NCBI GenBank assembly: GCA_946402735.1
Contig: CAMIXH010000001.1
Span: 124,001-188,000, forward strand
Direction: 5' to 3'
DNA length: 64,000 bases
From: an uncultured Mycoplasmatota bacterium
GTDB lineage: Bacteria; Bacillota_I; Bacilli_A; RF39; UBA660
Below the pieces are notes generated by a model. It searched no databases. It saw nothing but the letters and a program-made list of their open reading frames with translations, and was not told where the DNA came from. A program made the translations under genes and the position numbers. This document shows, piece after piece, positions 44,881 to 54,063 of this stretch (positions are counted from its first letter, which is position 1; each line of letters starts with the position of its first letter).

Positions 44881-45438
44881 ATGACTAAGTATAATTTTCT
44901 ACGTAAAATAGTAAAATTTTTAACGAAGGTTTATATTCGTCCTACATATGAAGGTCTAGAAAATATTCCTAAGAGTGGACCTTTTATAATTGCTGGTAAT
45001 CATATACATTTAGTTGATCCAGCACCAATAATGAGTATCACAAATAGACAAATACATTTCTTATCAAAAGCATCATTATTTAAGTATCCTCAAGCATTGA
45101 TATTTAAAAATATGGGATTGATTCCAGTTAATAGAGATGGTAAGGATACAGAAGCTTATGAAAGCGCTATTGAGTATTTAAAAAATGGTGAAATAGTAGG
45201 TATATATCCAGAAGGAACTAGAGAAAGAGGAAGAGGACTTCTTCCATTTAAGATGGGCGCTGTTAGAATGGCGCAGGAAACAAATACAGTAATAATTCCT
45301 TTTGGTGCAAGAGGAAAATATAAACCTTTTAGAAAGGGAATAACATTTAGATTTGGAAAGCCTTTTAAAGTATCAAAAGATCTTGAAAAGTCTAATGATG
45401 AATTAAGAGAAATAATAAGAGGACTTATAAAAGAGTAA
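44881..45438 (+). CDS. plsC: 1-acyl-sn-glycerol-3-phosphate acyltransferase
   Basis: A 185-residue PlsC-type acyltransferase. Motif I is AGNHIHLVDPAP (H-x4-D), and motif III is YPEGTRERG. IPVNRDGKD and PFKMGAVRMA sit between or after them as expected. It adds the second acyl chain to make phosphatidic acid. It follows the lipid kinase by a single base. The length is short but typical of PlsC in small genomes. Confidence 0.92.
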   Translation: MTKYNFLRKIVKFLTKVYIRPTYEGLENIPKSGPFIIAGNHIHLVDPAPIMSITNRQIHFLSKASLFKYPQALIFKNMGLIPVNRDGKDTEAYESAIEYLKNGEIVGIYPEGTRERGRGLLPFKMGAVRMAQETNTVIIPFGARGKYKPFRKGITFRFGKPFKVSKDLEKSNDELREIIRGLIKE

Positions 45439-45496
45439 AGTTTTCTTTTTTACTTGCATATTTTATGCTACAATTTTAATGAGGATAAGTGATAAT

Positions 45497-46510
45497 ATGA
45501 AAAAGAAATGGAATTTATATAGTATAAGTGAATCAAGAGCAATTATAATGGGATTTGCTACATTAATAGTTGCATTATTTCATAGTTACTCATTAAAGTA
45601 TTCTAGCGTTTTTAATTATATTAGAAATACTGGTAATGTAGGAGTAGATATATTCTTATTTGTATCAGCTATTGGATTATACTTTTCATTTACTAAGAAT
45701 TCCAATATTAAAGAATTCTATAAAAAGAGAATTCTTAGAATATTACCAGCTATTTTAATAGTTAGAACTATATATTGTATTTGGATTCAAACTAGTTTCT
45801 GGGTATATATTAAAAACATTACTTTATCATCATTATTTATAGATGGTAATAGAGATTTATGGTATTTTACATTATCAATTATTCTATATTTATTATATCC
45901 ATTATTATATAAAGTAATTAATTCTAAAGGATTAAAAGGATTAATTGGTTTATTACTTGTAACAATAGGATCTAGTTTATTATTATATTATTTTAATTAT
46001 AATTATTATTTACAAATAGAAATATTATTAACTAGAATACCTGTATTCTTAATAGGTATTTATGTAGGTAAAATGGTTTATGAGAAAAAAGAAATAAATA
46101 ATTTATGGATTATTCCTTTTATACTTATGTTTTTTATAACTAATATTCTTATGTATAGAGGTGGAATTAATCCTTATATGGTAGTTAGATACTTATATTG
46201 TTTACTTGGTATATCTATTGTATTTATTATTGCATTTTGTCACTCATTGTGGAATCATAAGAACATTGATAAAGTTTTAGCTTTCTTTGGAATGTATTCA
46301 ATGGAAGTATATTTAATATATGAACGTATGTGTTATATGGGTAAAGGTTTTGTTCCTATTAATAATATTGTTTTATTCTATATAGTTATATTTATAATAT
46401 CAGTATTATTATCTGTAGGTTTAAAAATGTTAGAAAATAGAATTGTTGGTTTATTTGAAGATAGAGGTGTAGATCATGCAAGCAACAGTAATGGAAATAA
46501 ACGTAAATAA
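45497..46510 (+). CDS. Acyltransferase-3 family membrane protein (VanT N-half-like)
   Basis: A 337-residue protein with about ten membrane helices. It has the acyltransferase-3 start (IIMGFATLIVALFHSYS, GNVGVDIFLFVSAIGLYFSF, YKKRILRILPA). Relatives transfer acyl groups to surface sugars, or form the membrane half of VanT serine racemases. It overlaps the alanine racemase gene by 35 bases, the two halves of a VanT layout as separate genes. The start at 45497 is preferred: the track ATG at 45479 lies just past the likely -10. Confidence 0.85.
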   Translation: MKKKWNLYSISESRAIIMGFATLIVALFHSYSLKYSSVFNYIRNTGNVGVDIFLFVSAIGLYFSFTKNSNIKEFYKKRILRILPAILIVRTIYCIWIQTSFWVYIKNITLSSLFIDGNRDLWYFTLSIILYLLYPLLYKVINSKGLKGLIGLLLVTIGSSLLLYYFNYNYYLQIEILLTRIPVFLIGIYVGKMVYEKKEINNLWIIPFILMFFITNILMYRGGINPYMVVRYLYCLLGISIVFIIAFCHSLWNHKNIDKVLAFFGMYSMEVYLIYERMCYMGKGFVPINNIVLFYIVIFIISVLLSVGLKMLENRIVGLFEDRGVDHASNSNGNKRK

Positions 46511-47561
46511 CTTTTTATATAATGTTGAAAGTATAAAAAAATACACTAAGAATAAGATAATAATTCCTGTTATAAAAGCTAATGCTTATGGTACTCATTT
46601 AAATGAAAAATTAGATGTTATAAATAAGTTTGATATAGTAAGTGTTGCTAGAGTAAGTGAAGCAATCCATTTAAGAGAATTAGGTTATAAAAAAGAAATA
46701 CTAATTTTAAATCAACCATATATAACTGAAATAGATGATATTATTAAATACAATATAATAGTAGGTCTATCTAATTATGAGTTTTTAGAAGAATTGTCTA
46801 AAAGAAAAGAAAAGGTTTTAATTCATTTGGAAATAGAAACAGGTATGAATAGAACAGGTGTTAAACTTAGTGATTTAGAAATATTTATTGATAAGATCAA
46901 ATCAAGTAATAATATAGTTTTAGAAGGAGTATATACTCATTTATCAAGTGCTGATTTTGATTATAACTATACTATGAAACAAATAGGTTTATTTAAAGAA
47001 GCTGTTAGTATTTTAGAAGAAGAATTTGGTAAACTAAAATATATTCATTCAAGTGCATCTAATGGTTTGTTAAATTATGATGATGGTGTTTCTAATGCTG
47101 TTAGACCAGGTATTATTCTTTATGGATTTGAATCATTTACAGGAGTAAATAATATAATTAGTATTAAACCAGTATGTACTTTAAAAACAAGAATTGTATT
47201 TATTAAAGAAATTGGTAAAAAAGAATCAGTTGGATATTCAAGAAAGTTTAAATCTAGAAAGAGTATGACAATCGCAACAATACCAATTGGATATGCTGAT
47301 GGATTAAGAAGAAGTTTTTCTAAAAAAGGTTATGTTATTGTAAATGGTAAAAAAGCAAAAATACTAGGTAATATTTGTATGGATAGTGCAATGATTGATG
47401 TTAGTAAAATAGATGCTAAATTAAATGACGAAGTTTATATTTGGGATAACAAAATACAAAGTTTAGATGATGTAGCTAAATCATGTAAAACTATTAATTA
47501 TGAAATAATGACATCAATATCTGATAGAGTAAAAAGAATTTTTATATGTAAAGAAGATTAA
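46476..47561 (+). CDS. alr: Alanine racemase (PLP-dependent)
   Basis: A 361-residue fold type III PLP enzyme. PLP lysine Lys34 in PVIKANAYG, then YTHLSSAD, RPGIILYG, and the catalytic tyrosine region ESVGYSRKF, with GNICMDSAMIDVS near the end. It makes D-Ala for peptidoglycan; a serine racemase role is possible given the VanT-like neighbour. GAGGTG precedes the ATG, which lies inside the end of the acyltransferase gene. Confidence 0.92.
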   Translation: MQATVMEINVNNFLYNVESIKKYTKNKIIIPVIKANAYGTHLNEKLDVINKFDIVSVARVSEAIHLRELGYKKEILILNQPYITEIDDIIKYNIIVGLSNYEFLEELSKRKEKVLIHLEIETGMNRTGVKLSDLEIFIDKIKSSNNIVLEGVYTHLSSADFDYNYTMKQIGLFKEAVSILEEEFGKLKYIHSSASNGLLNYDDGVSNAVRPGIILYGFESFTGVNNIISIKPVCTLKTRIVFIKEIGKKESVGYSRKFKSRKSMTIATIPIGYADGLRRSFSKKGYVIVNGKKAKILGNICMDSAMIDVSKIDAKLNDEVYIWDNKIQSLDDVAKSCKTINYEIMTSISDRVKRIFICKED

Positions 47562-47587
47562 ATTGATTTAATATTTAATCTTTTTTT
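47554..47587 (+). terminator. Intrinsic terminator overlapping alr stop
   Basis: AAGATTAAAT-TGATTTAAT-ATTTAATCTT plus T-run. Confidence 0.8.
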
Positions 47588-47619
47588 GTTATAATTTATA
47601 TGTAAAATAGGTGAATAGT

Positions 47620-48426
47620 ATGAATTTAACAATATTTATAGCAGCTCTTCCCGTAGTATTAATTTGTATGTATGTATATGCTAAAGATACAGAAAAAGAG
47701 CCTAAAAATTTATTAGGGCAATTAATGATATGGGGAGTTCTTTCAATTATACCGGTTATTTTTATTGAGAAGATTTTAGATTTTTTCTTTAGTACAACAG
47801 GTAAAGAAGGATATATAATTTTATTCTTACATTGTTTTATTGGTATTGGCTTAATAGAAGAATTAGCTAAATGGATAATATCATATAAAGTAGTATACAA
47901 AAATAAAGAGTTTAATGAAGCATATGACTCTATTGTTTATTCTGTATTTGTATCACTTGGATTTGCATTAATAGAAAACTTAATGTATGTTGCTTCAGGT
48001 GGTTTCTTAACAGGATTATTAAGAGCGTTTACTTCTGTACCAGCGCATACTAGTACAGGTATTTTAATGGGTTATTATTTTGGACGTGCAAAAACTGAAG
48101 AAGTAAAAGGAAATCAGAGTGCTTCTAATAAATATATGTTACTAAGTGCTCTTATGCCAGCATTACTACATACACTATATGATACTTTTGCTTTAAGTAA
48201 GATAGATAATTCAATTTATTTATTCTTTATTTGTACATTCTTCTTATATGTTATTAGTATTGTATTAATTAAAAAGGTATCAAAAAATAATGTTAAGTTT
48301 AATAGTGAATATGTTAGTAATGATGAAAACTTTAAATTTACAAGAAAGCTATTAATAATAATTAGTAGTATTTCTGTTATAGTAGCAATTGCTATAAAGG
48401 TAGCTAAATATTTTGGAGTGATGTAA
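47620..48426 (+). CDS. PrsW-type intramembrane metalloprotease
   Basis: A 268-residue protein with about eight membrane helices. PrsW motifs in order: LIEELAKWIISY, FALIENLMYV, HTSTGILMGYYFG and LLHTLYDTF, which supply the Glu and His metal ligands. PrsW cuts anti-sigma factors or prepeptides in the membrane; no anti-sigma gene lies nearby, so the target is open. The start at 47620 has AGGTGA upstream. The stop shares one base with the next ATG (TAATG). Confidence 0.88.
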   Translation: MNLTIFIAALPVVLICMYVYAKDTEKEPKNLLGQLMIWGVLSIIPVIFIEKILDFFFSTTGKEGYIILFLHCFIGIGLIEELAKWIISYKVVYKNKEFNEAYDSIVYSVFVSLGFALIENLMYVASGGFLTGLLRAFTSVPAHTSTGILMGYYFGRAKTEEVKGNQSASNKYMLLSALMPALLHTLYDTFALSKIDNSIYLFFICTFFLYVISIVLIKKVSKNNVKFNSEYVSNDENFKFTRKLLIIISSISVIVAIAIKVAKYFGVM

Positions 48427-49109
48427 TGAAAAAAATAGGTATTATTTTTGCAATGAGAGAAGAGTTAGATGAATTTTTAAAGATCATATCTATAACTCGT
48501 GAAACAACAATTTATGACATTACTTTTTATGAAGGAATGATTGAAAATAATAATTGTATATTAGTTGAAAGTGGTGTTGGCAAAGTAAATGCTGCCAGAG
48601 TTACACAATTATTAATTGATAAAATGAAACCTGATTATATTTTAAATGTAGGAGTAGCTGGAAGTATAAGTGAAGAAGTTAATTTAAAAGATATAGTAAT
48701 TGGTACTAAAATGGTTGAACATGATTTTGATATTACTGCTTTTAATCATGAAAAAGGATTTATTCCAGGTATTGGAGTTTATATTAATAATAGTAGAGAA
48801 CTTGTTGATATTTGCAAAGGTATAAAAGGAAGTGATGTACACTTTGGAGTAATCGCAAGTGCTGATAAGTTTGTAACAGATAAAGAAGAAAGCAAACAAA
48901 TTAGTAAAGACTTTGATGCATTATGTGTTGAAATGGAAGGAGCTAGTATTTCACAAGTATGTTTCTTATGTGCTATACCTTGTTTAGTTATTAGAAGTAT
49001 ATCTGATTCTATTTATAAAGGTAATAATAAAGAAACATATGAAGATTTATTAAATGAAGCAAGTAAAAAAGTTTGCGAATATGCTGAAAAAATAATTAGG
49101 AGGATATAA
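48426..49109 (+). CDS. mtnN: 5'-methylthioadenosine/S-adenosylhomocysteine nucleosidase
   Basis: A 227-residue nucleosidase. IGIIFAMREELDEF at the start, ESGVGKVNAARVTQ, LNVGVAGSISEE, and the C-terminal catalytic VEMEGASISQV and RSISDSIY are all present. It splits MTA and SAH, releasing adenine and S-ribosyl-homocysteine (the AI-2 precursor). The apt gene follows with a one-base overlap, so adenine can be salvaged immediately. No luxS is seen here. Confidence 0.93.
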   Translation: MKKIGIIFAMREELDEFLKIISITRETTIYDITFYEGMIENNNCILVESGVGKVNAARVTQLLIDKMKPDYILNVGVAGSISEEVNLKDIVIGTKMVEHDFDITAFNHEKGFIPGIGVYINNSRELVDICKGIKGSDVHFGVIASADKFVTDKEESKQISKDFDALCVEMEGASISQVCFLCAIPCLVIRSISDSIYKGNNKETYEDLLNEASKKVCEYAEKIIRRI

Positions 49110-49648
49110 TGAAAATATTAAAAAATAAATTAAAAAGTGAATTAAATCTTAGAACAGAAATGGATTTTCCAACTAAGGGTATTGAATTTATTGACATTAA
49201 TCCATTAATAATACAAAAAACGACATTAAAAGAAATAGTTAAATTATTTGTAAAAGAATTAAAAAATAAAAATATAGATTATATGGTTGCTCCAGAAGCA
49301 AGAGGATTCTTATTTGGAATGGCTATATCTGATAACTTAAACTGTGGATGTATTCCAGTTAGAAAAAAAGGTAAATTACCACCATCTACAGTAGCAGCAA
49401 CATTTGAATATGAAAAGGAATATGGAAAAGATATATTAGAATTACCTACATTAGTAAATGAGAGTTACAAAGGTAAAAATTTCTATATTGTAGATGATAT
49501 ATATGCAACAGGTCATACAGTTGATGCTATTTGCAAAGCAATTGAAGATCTAGGTGGAAATGTAGTTGGTGTAGGAGCAGTAATTAATATAGTTGAACTT
49601 AACAATAATAAAGATGTATTTTCTTTAATTGATATAAATGAAAGCTAA
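49109..49648 (+). CDS. apt: Adenine phosphoribosyltransferase
   Basis: A 179-residue type I phosphoribosyltransferase. PRPP loop VDDIYATGHTVDA, base loop PEARGFLFG, and RKKGKLPP are present, as in Apt. It makes AMP from adenine and PRPP. AGGAGG in the end of mtnN serves as its ribosome site. In many Bacillota apt sits next to relA; here it is beside mtnN and relA is 12 kb away. Confidence 0.93.
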   Translation: MKILKNKLKSELNLRTEMDFPTKGIEFIDINPLIIQKTTLKEIVKLFVKELKNKNIDYMVAPEARGFLFGMAISDNLNCGCIPVRKKGKLPPSTVAATFEYEKEYGKDILELPTLVNESYKGKNFYIVDDIYATGHTVDAICKAIEDLGGNVVGVGAVINIVELNNNKDVFSLIDINES

Positions 49649-49653
49649 TAAAT

Positions 49654-49690
49654 ATAGATTATAACTTACGAGTTGTAATCTATTTTATTT
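49654..49690 (+). terminator. Intrinsic terminator after apt
   Basis: ATAGATTATAAC-TTACGA-GTTGTAATCTAT, 12 pairs with one G-U, followed by TTTATTT. Confidence 0.85.
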
Positions 49691-49729
49691 GTCTATTAAT
49701 TGTGATAAAATAAATTCGGGAGAAGATAT

Positions 49730-50641
49730 ATGAATAATAAGGTTGTTATAGTTGGTTGTGGTAATGTTGGAATGGCTTATGCTTTTGCATTAGTTAATCA
49801 AAAAACATATGTTAGTGATTTAGTATTAATTGATATTAATACTGAAAAAACTATTGGTGAAGTAATGGATTTAAATCATTGTCTTCCATATACTCCATCA
49901 AAAATGAATATTAAAGTTGGAGATTATAGTGATTGCAGAGATGCTAAGATAGTAGTCATTGCAGCAGGAGCAAATCAGCGTGATGGAGAAACTAGAATGG
50001 ATCTAATATACAAAAATGCTAGTATATTTGATTCAATTATTAAAGAAATAAAGAAAAGTGGTTTTAATGGAATTTATTTAATAGCTACTAATCCACTTGA
50101 TGTTATGACTTATCTAACACTTAAATATAGTGGTACTACTCCAAATAAAGTAATAGGTACAGGAGCGGCTCTTGATACAGCAAGACTTAGATATTTACTT
50201 AGTGAAGAGTTAAATATGTGTCCTAAAGATATAGATGCATATGTTATAGGTGAACATGGAGATTCAGAGTTTATACCATGGAGTAATGCTAATGTAGGTT
50301 TTAAAAAGATAACTGATTTATTACCAAAAAAGAAACTTGATAGGATAGAAGAAAAGGTTAGAAATTCTGCATATGAAGTTATCAAAAGAAAAGGAGCAAC
50401 TGCATATGGAATTGGAACTTGTATGGTAAGAATAACTAATGCTATTCTTGAAGACAAAAAAATTATACTATCTGTTTCAAGTTATGATAAAATAAAAGAC
50501 GTATGTATATCAACGCCAACTATTGTAGGTGCTGACGGAGCTAGAGAGAAGATTGATTTTCCTATGACTAAAGATGAAAAAGCAAAGCTTAATAGTTCTA
50601 TTAAAATTATTAAAGATGCAATAGATAAGGTGTTAAAATAA
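49730..50641 (+). CDS. ldh: L-lactate dehydrogenase
   Basis: A 303-residue NAD-dependent enzyme. NAD fold VIVGCGNVGMAYAFAL, loop AAGANQRDGETRMDL with Gln (lactate type, where malate dehydrogenase has Arg), LDTARLRYLL with the substrate arginine, and catalytic His in GEHGDSEFIPWS. It reduces pyruvate to L-lactate, consistent with fermentative growth. It has its own terminator upstream and a short gap to the ATPase gene. Confidence 0.93.
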   Translation: MNNKVVIVGCGNVGMAYAFALVNQKTYVSDLVLIDINTEKTIGEVMDLNHCLPYTPSKMNIKVGDYSDCRDAKIVVIAAGANQRDGETRMDLIYKNASIFDSIIKEIKKSGFNGIYLIATNPLDVMTYLTLKYSGTTPNKVIGTGAALDTARLRYLLSEELNMCPKDIDAYVIGEHGDSEFIPWSNANVGFKKITDLLPKKKLDRIEEKVRNSAYEVIKRKGATAYGIGTCMVRITNAILEDKKIILSVSSYDKIKDVCISTPTIVGADGAREKIDFPMTKDEKAKLNSSIKIIKDAIDKVLK

Positions 50642-50654
50642 ATGGAGGTATGTT

Positions 50655-52238
50655 ATGTATAAAAATAACAAATTAATTATTGGTAAAAACGGAGATAATG
50701 AATTATGTATTTTACCAAAAATGGCAAACCGTCATGGTATTATTACTGGAGCTAGTGGTAGTGGTAAAACAACTACAGTAAAAGTTATGGCTGAGTCATT
50801 TTCAAGTGCTGGTATTCCAGTATTCTATGTTGATGTTAAAGGAGATCTAGCTAGTATTTGTAAAGCTGGTGAACAAAATGAGAATGTTGATAAGAGGGTT
50901 GTATCATTAAAATTAGATGATTTCAATTATGAAGCATTTCCAGTAACATTCTTTGATGTATTTAAAAAGAATGGACATCCAATTAGAACTACTGTTGAAA
51001 GTATTGGACCAAGACTTTTATCAATTATGTTAGAATTATCTGATGCTCAAGAAGGAGTTCTAGCAATAGTATTCCAAATTGCAAAAGATGAAAACATGCC
51101 ACTAATTGATTTAGGAGACTTAAAGAGTTTATTACTTTATGTAGGTGAAAATAAAGATAAATATTTAACTAAATATGGTAATATTACTACTCAAACAGTA
51201 GGAGCTATTCAAAGAAATATTCTTATGTTAGAACAAGAAGGTGGAGTAGATTTTTTTGGAAAACCAGAACTTCAATTATTTGATTTATTACAATTTGATT
51301 TTAATGGAAAAGGATTTATTAATGTTCTTGATGCTCAAGAATTATTTAAAAAACCAACACTATATGCAGTATTCTTAGTATGGATGCTAAATAATTTATA
51401 TGATAACTTACCTGAAGTTGGTGATTTAGAAAGACCAAAACTTGCTTTATTCTTAGATGAAGCACATTTGATTTTCTCAGAAATGTCACCAAGTGTTACT
51501 AAACAAATAGTACAAGTAGTTAAATTAATACGTAGTAAAGGAGTAGGTGTATACTTTATTTCTCAATCTCCAAGTGATGTACCAGATGATATACTATCTC
51601 AACTTGGAAATAAAGTACAACACGTACTTAGAAGTTATACTCCTAGTGATGAAAAAGCTATTAAAGCAGCTGCTAATTCATTTAGAACAAATCCTAAATT
51701 TAAGACTGAAGAAGCTATTAAAGAATTAGCAACAGGAGAAGCACTAATTTCATTCTTAGATGAAAAAGGTGAACCAAGTGTAGTAGAAAGAGCTTGGATC
51801 TTACCTCCTCAAAGTTATATGGGAACTATCTCTGATGAACTAAGAGATTCATTAATTAAATCAAGTCGTATTTATGGTAAATATGAAACTGAACATAATG
51901 AAATATCTGCTACTGAAAAAGTAGATGAAGAAAATGCTCGTAGAGAAGAAGAAAAGAAGAGATTAGAAGAAGAAAAAGCTGAAGAAGCAAGAGCAAAAGA
52001 AGAAGAAAAACAAAGAATAGCTGAAGAAAAGGCTGCTGAAAAAGAAGCTAAAGAAGCAGAAAAGAAGAGAATCGCTGAAGAAAAAGCTGCTGAAAAGAAG
52101 AAAAAAGAAGAAGAAAAAGCTCGTAAGAACTCAGTTGGTTATAAACTTGGAAAGAAAGTAACTAATGCAGCAGCAAATAAAGTAATCAATAAAGGATTAA
52201 ATTCAATTCTTAAAGGATTAGGAAAACTAGGTAAATAA
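50655..52238 (+). CDS. HerA-type ATPase (DUF853/YjgR-like)
   Basis: A 527-residue P-loop ATPase of the HerA/FtsK superfamily. Walker A GASGSGKTTT (Lys38), Walker B KLALFLDEAHLIF, and FDLLQFDFNGKGFINVL in the middle follow DUF853 (YjgR) proteins. A highly charged Glu/Lys/Ala region of about 80 residues (repeats of EEKRIAEEKAAEK) precedes the C-terminus, probably a coiled coil. Family function is not settled; DNA translocation or membrane assembly have been suggested. GGAGG lies before the ATG. Confidence 0.85.
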   Translation: MYKNNKLIIGKNGDNELCILPKMANRHGIITGASGSGKTTTVKVMAESFSSAGIPVFYVDVKGDLASICKAGEQNENVDKRVVSLKLDDFNYEAFPVTFFDVFKKNGHPIRTTVESIGPRLLSIMLELSDAQEGVLAIVFQIAKDENMPLIDLGDLKSLLLYVGENKDKYLTKYGNITTQTVGAIQRNILMLEQEGGVDFFGKPELQLFDLLQFDFNGKGFINVLDAQELFKKPTLYAVFLVWMLNNLYDNLPEVGDLERPKLALFLDEAHLIFSEMSPSVTKQIVQVVKLIRSKGVGVYFISQSPSDVPDDILSQLGNKVQHVLRSYTPSDEKAIKAAANSFRTNPKFKTEEAIKELATGEALISFLDEKGEPSVVERAWILPPQSYMGTISDELRDSLIKSSRIYGKYETEHNEISATEKVDEENARREEEKKRLEEEKAEEARAKEEEKQRIAEEKAAEKEAKEAEKKRIAEEKAAEKKKKEEEKARKNSVGYKLGKKVTNAAANKVINKGLNSILKGLGKLGK

Positions 52239-52250
52239 AAAGATAATATT

Positions 52251-52283
52251 AAAATATCTAACTTTTGTTAGATATTTTATTTT
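52251..52283 (+). terminator. Intrinsic terminator
   Basis: AAAATATCTAAC-TTTT-GTTAGATATTTT followed by ATTTT. Confidence 0.87.
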
Positions 52284-52340
52284 GTGTAAAAATAGTTCAA
52301 AAATAATAATAAATATGTTAAAATGTATAAGGAGGATATT

Positions 52341-54053
52341 ATGAATAAGGTAACAGCAATAATAGCATTAGTTTTTATAATTATTATGATTTTATTATAT
52401 GTTATAAAGCTTATTATTAAAGCAAACAACAAGAAGAATATTTCTAATACTATTGATAAGCTTACTACTGAAAAAAATATGATAATATCCGCTAATCTTA
52501 TTACTGAACTTTCTAAAGCAGGTAAACTAGTTAATAATAAGAAAATTGAAAATCAAGTTGATAATTGGAAAAAGAGATTTGATGATATAGAAAAAATTGA
52601 TATGCCTAAATTAACTGATGAATTAATTGAAGCAGAAAACTTAAGTATGAATAAAGATATTGAAGGAGCTTATATTGCGCTTGAAAGAGTTGAAAAAGAT
52701 ATTTTTTTAGTAGAAGCAAAAGCAACATCTTTATTAAATGAAATAAGAGAACTTACTGAAAGTGAAGAAAGAAATAGAGAAGCTATTACTAAATTAAAGA
52801 GTATTTATAGAGAAATAGTATTTAAATATAATAAAAATAAAAATGATTATCAAAATGTATCTTCTAGAATAGAATTACAATTTGAAAACATTGATAAATT
52901 ATTTAGTGCTTTTGAAACATCTATTCAAAATAAAGAATATGAAGAATTGTCTAAAATAGTTAAAGTTTTAGATGATATGATTAATAATATTAGTATTGTT
53001 ATTGATGAAGCACCAACTATTGTTATGATGGCTACTATGATTCTTCCTAAGAAAATGAGTGATATTAAAGCAGTAAGTACTAAAATGACTAAAGATGGTT
53101 ATAATCTAGAATACTTAAATATTGATTATAATATTGAAGAAACTAATAAGAAAATAGAAGAAATAATGGATAGATTAAATGTACTTAATCTACAAGATTC
53201 TATATTTGATTTAAAAACTTTAATTGACTATTATGAAGGATTATATAGTGATTTTGATGCTGAAAAAAGAGGAAAAAATGATTTTGAAAGAGGAATCATT
53301 AATATAAGTGAAAGATTAAAGAAGACAACTTCAATAGTTAAAAATCTTTATATGGAAATAGGTAATATTAAAGATACATATGATTTAACTGATGATGAAG
53401 TAAAGATTGTTGATGAAATTAATACTGAATTAAATGAAGTAAAAGAATCATTTAAAACAGTTAATGATAGAACTCTAATAAAAGTTATGCCATATTCAAA
53501 ACTTGCTAATGAATGTGAAATGGTAGCTGTTAATTTATCAAAAGTAGAAGATAAATTAGAAACGACTCTAAAGAATTTAGGAAGTTTAAAAGAAGATGAA
53601 GCTAGAGCTAGAGATCAATTATATGAAATTAAAAATATAATAAATAATTCTAAATATAAAATTAAAGATTATGATTTACCAATTATACCTAGTAAATTTT
53701 ATATTGAATTAAAAGAAGCATATGATGCAGTAAAAGAAATAAATAAAGAAATTGATAAGAAACCAATATCAATTAAAACATTGAATTTAAGAGTAGATAC
53801 TGCTCGTGATTTAGCACTTAAGCTTTATCAAACTGCTTCAAATACAACAAAAACAGCTGCAATGGCAGAAATGGCTATAATGTATGGAAATAGATATAGA
53901 TCAAGTAATAGAGAAGTTGAAAGGGGATTAATTCTTGGAACAAAAGCTTTTGAAAATGGAGATTATAATAAAGCTTTAGAAATAGTTTTAAATGCTATTA
54001 ATATAGTTGAACCTGGAATTCAAAAGAAACTTCTAAGCATGATGGAAAGTTAA
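52341..54053 (+). CDS. ezrA: Septation ring regulator EzrA
   Basis: A 570-residue protein with one N-terminal membrane helix (IIALVFIIIMILLYVIKLII) and a long cytosolic chain of spectrin-like coiled coils. The C-terminus AIMYGNRYRSSNREVERGL is the family's QNR-patch region, and KAFENGDYNKALEIVLNAI follows. It restrains FtsZ ring formation at the poles and links the ring to wall synthesis. The length is usual for EzrA. AAGGAGG precedes the ATG at 52341. ftsK follows after ten bases, giving a cell-division pair. Confidence 0.9.
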   Translation: MNKVTAIIALVFIIIMILLYVIKLIIKANNKKNISNTIDKLTTEKNMIISANLITELSKAGKLVNNKKIENQVDNWKKRFDDIEKIDMPKLTDELIEAENLSMNKDIEGAYIALERVEKDIFLVEAKATSLLNEIRELTESEERNREAITKLKSIYREIVFKYNKNKNDYQNVSSRIELQFENIDKLFSAFETSIQNKEYEELSKIVKVLDDMINNISIVIDEAPTIVMMATMILPKKMSDIKAVSTKMTKDGYNLEYLNIDYNIEETNKKIEEIMDRLNVLNLQDSIFDLKTLIDYYEGLYSDFDAEKRGKNDFERGIINISERLKKTTSIVKNLYMEIGNIKDTYDLTDDEVKIVDEINTELNEVKESFKTVNDRTLIKVMPYSKLANECEMVAVNLSKVEDKLETTLKNLGSLKEDEARARDQLYEIKNIINNSKYKIKDYDLPIIPSKFYIELKEAYDAVKEINKEIDKKPISIKTLNLRVDTARDLALKLYQTASNTTKTAAMAEMAIMYGNRYRSSNREVERGLILGTKAFENGDYNKALEIVLNAINIVEPGIQKKLLSMMES

Positions 54054-54063
54054 GGTGGTTTTT

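Noticed and set aside
45436-45470. Terminator after plsC
   Set aside because: AAAAG...CTTTT with T-run is a weak stem that could be chance in AT-rich sequence.
45497-47561. Frameshift splitting a single vanT gene
   Set aside because: The racemase has its own GAGGTG site and a complete N-terminus, and the two frames overlap by 35 bases without a run of identical bases at the junction.
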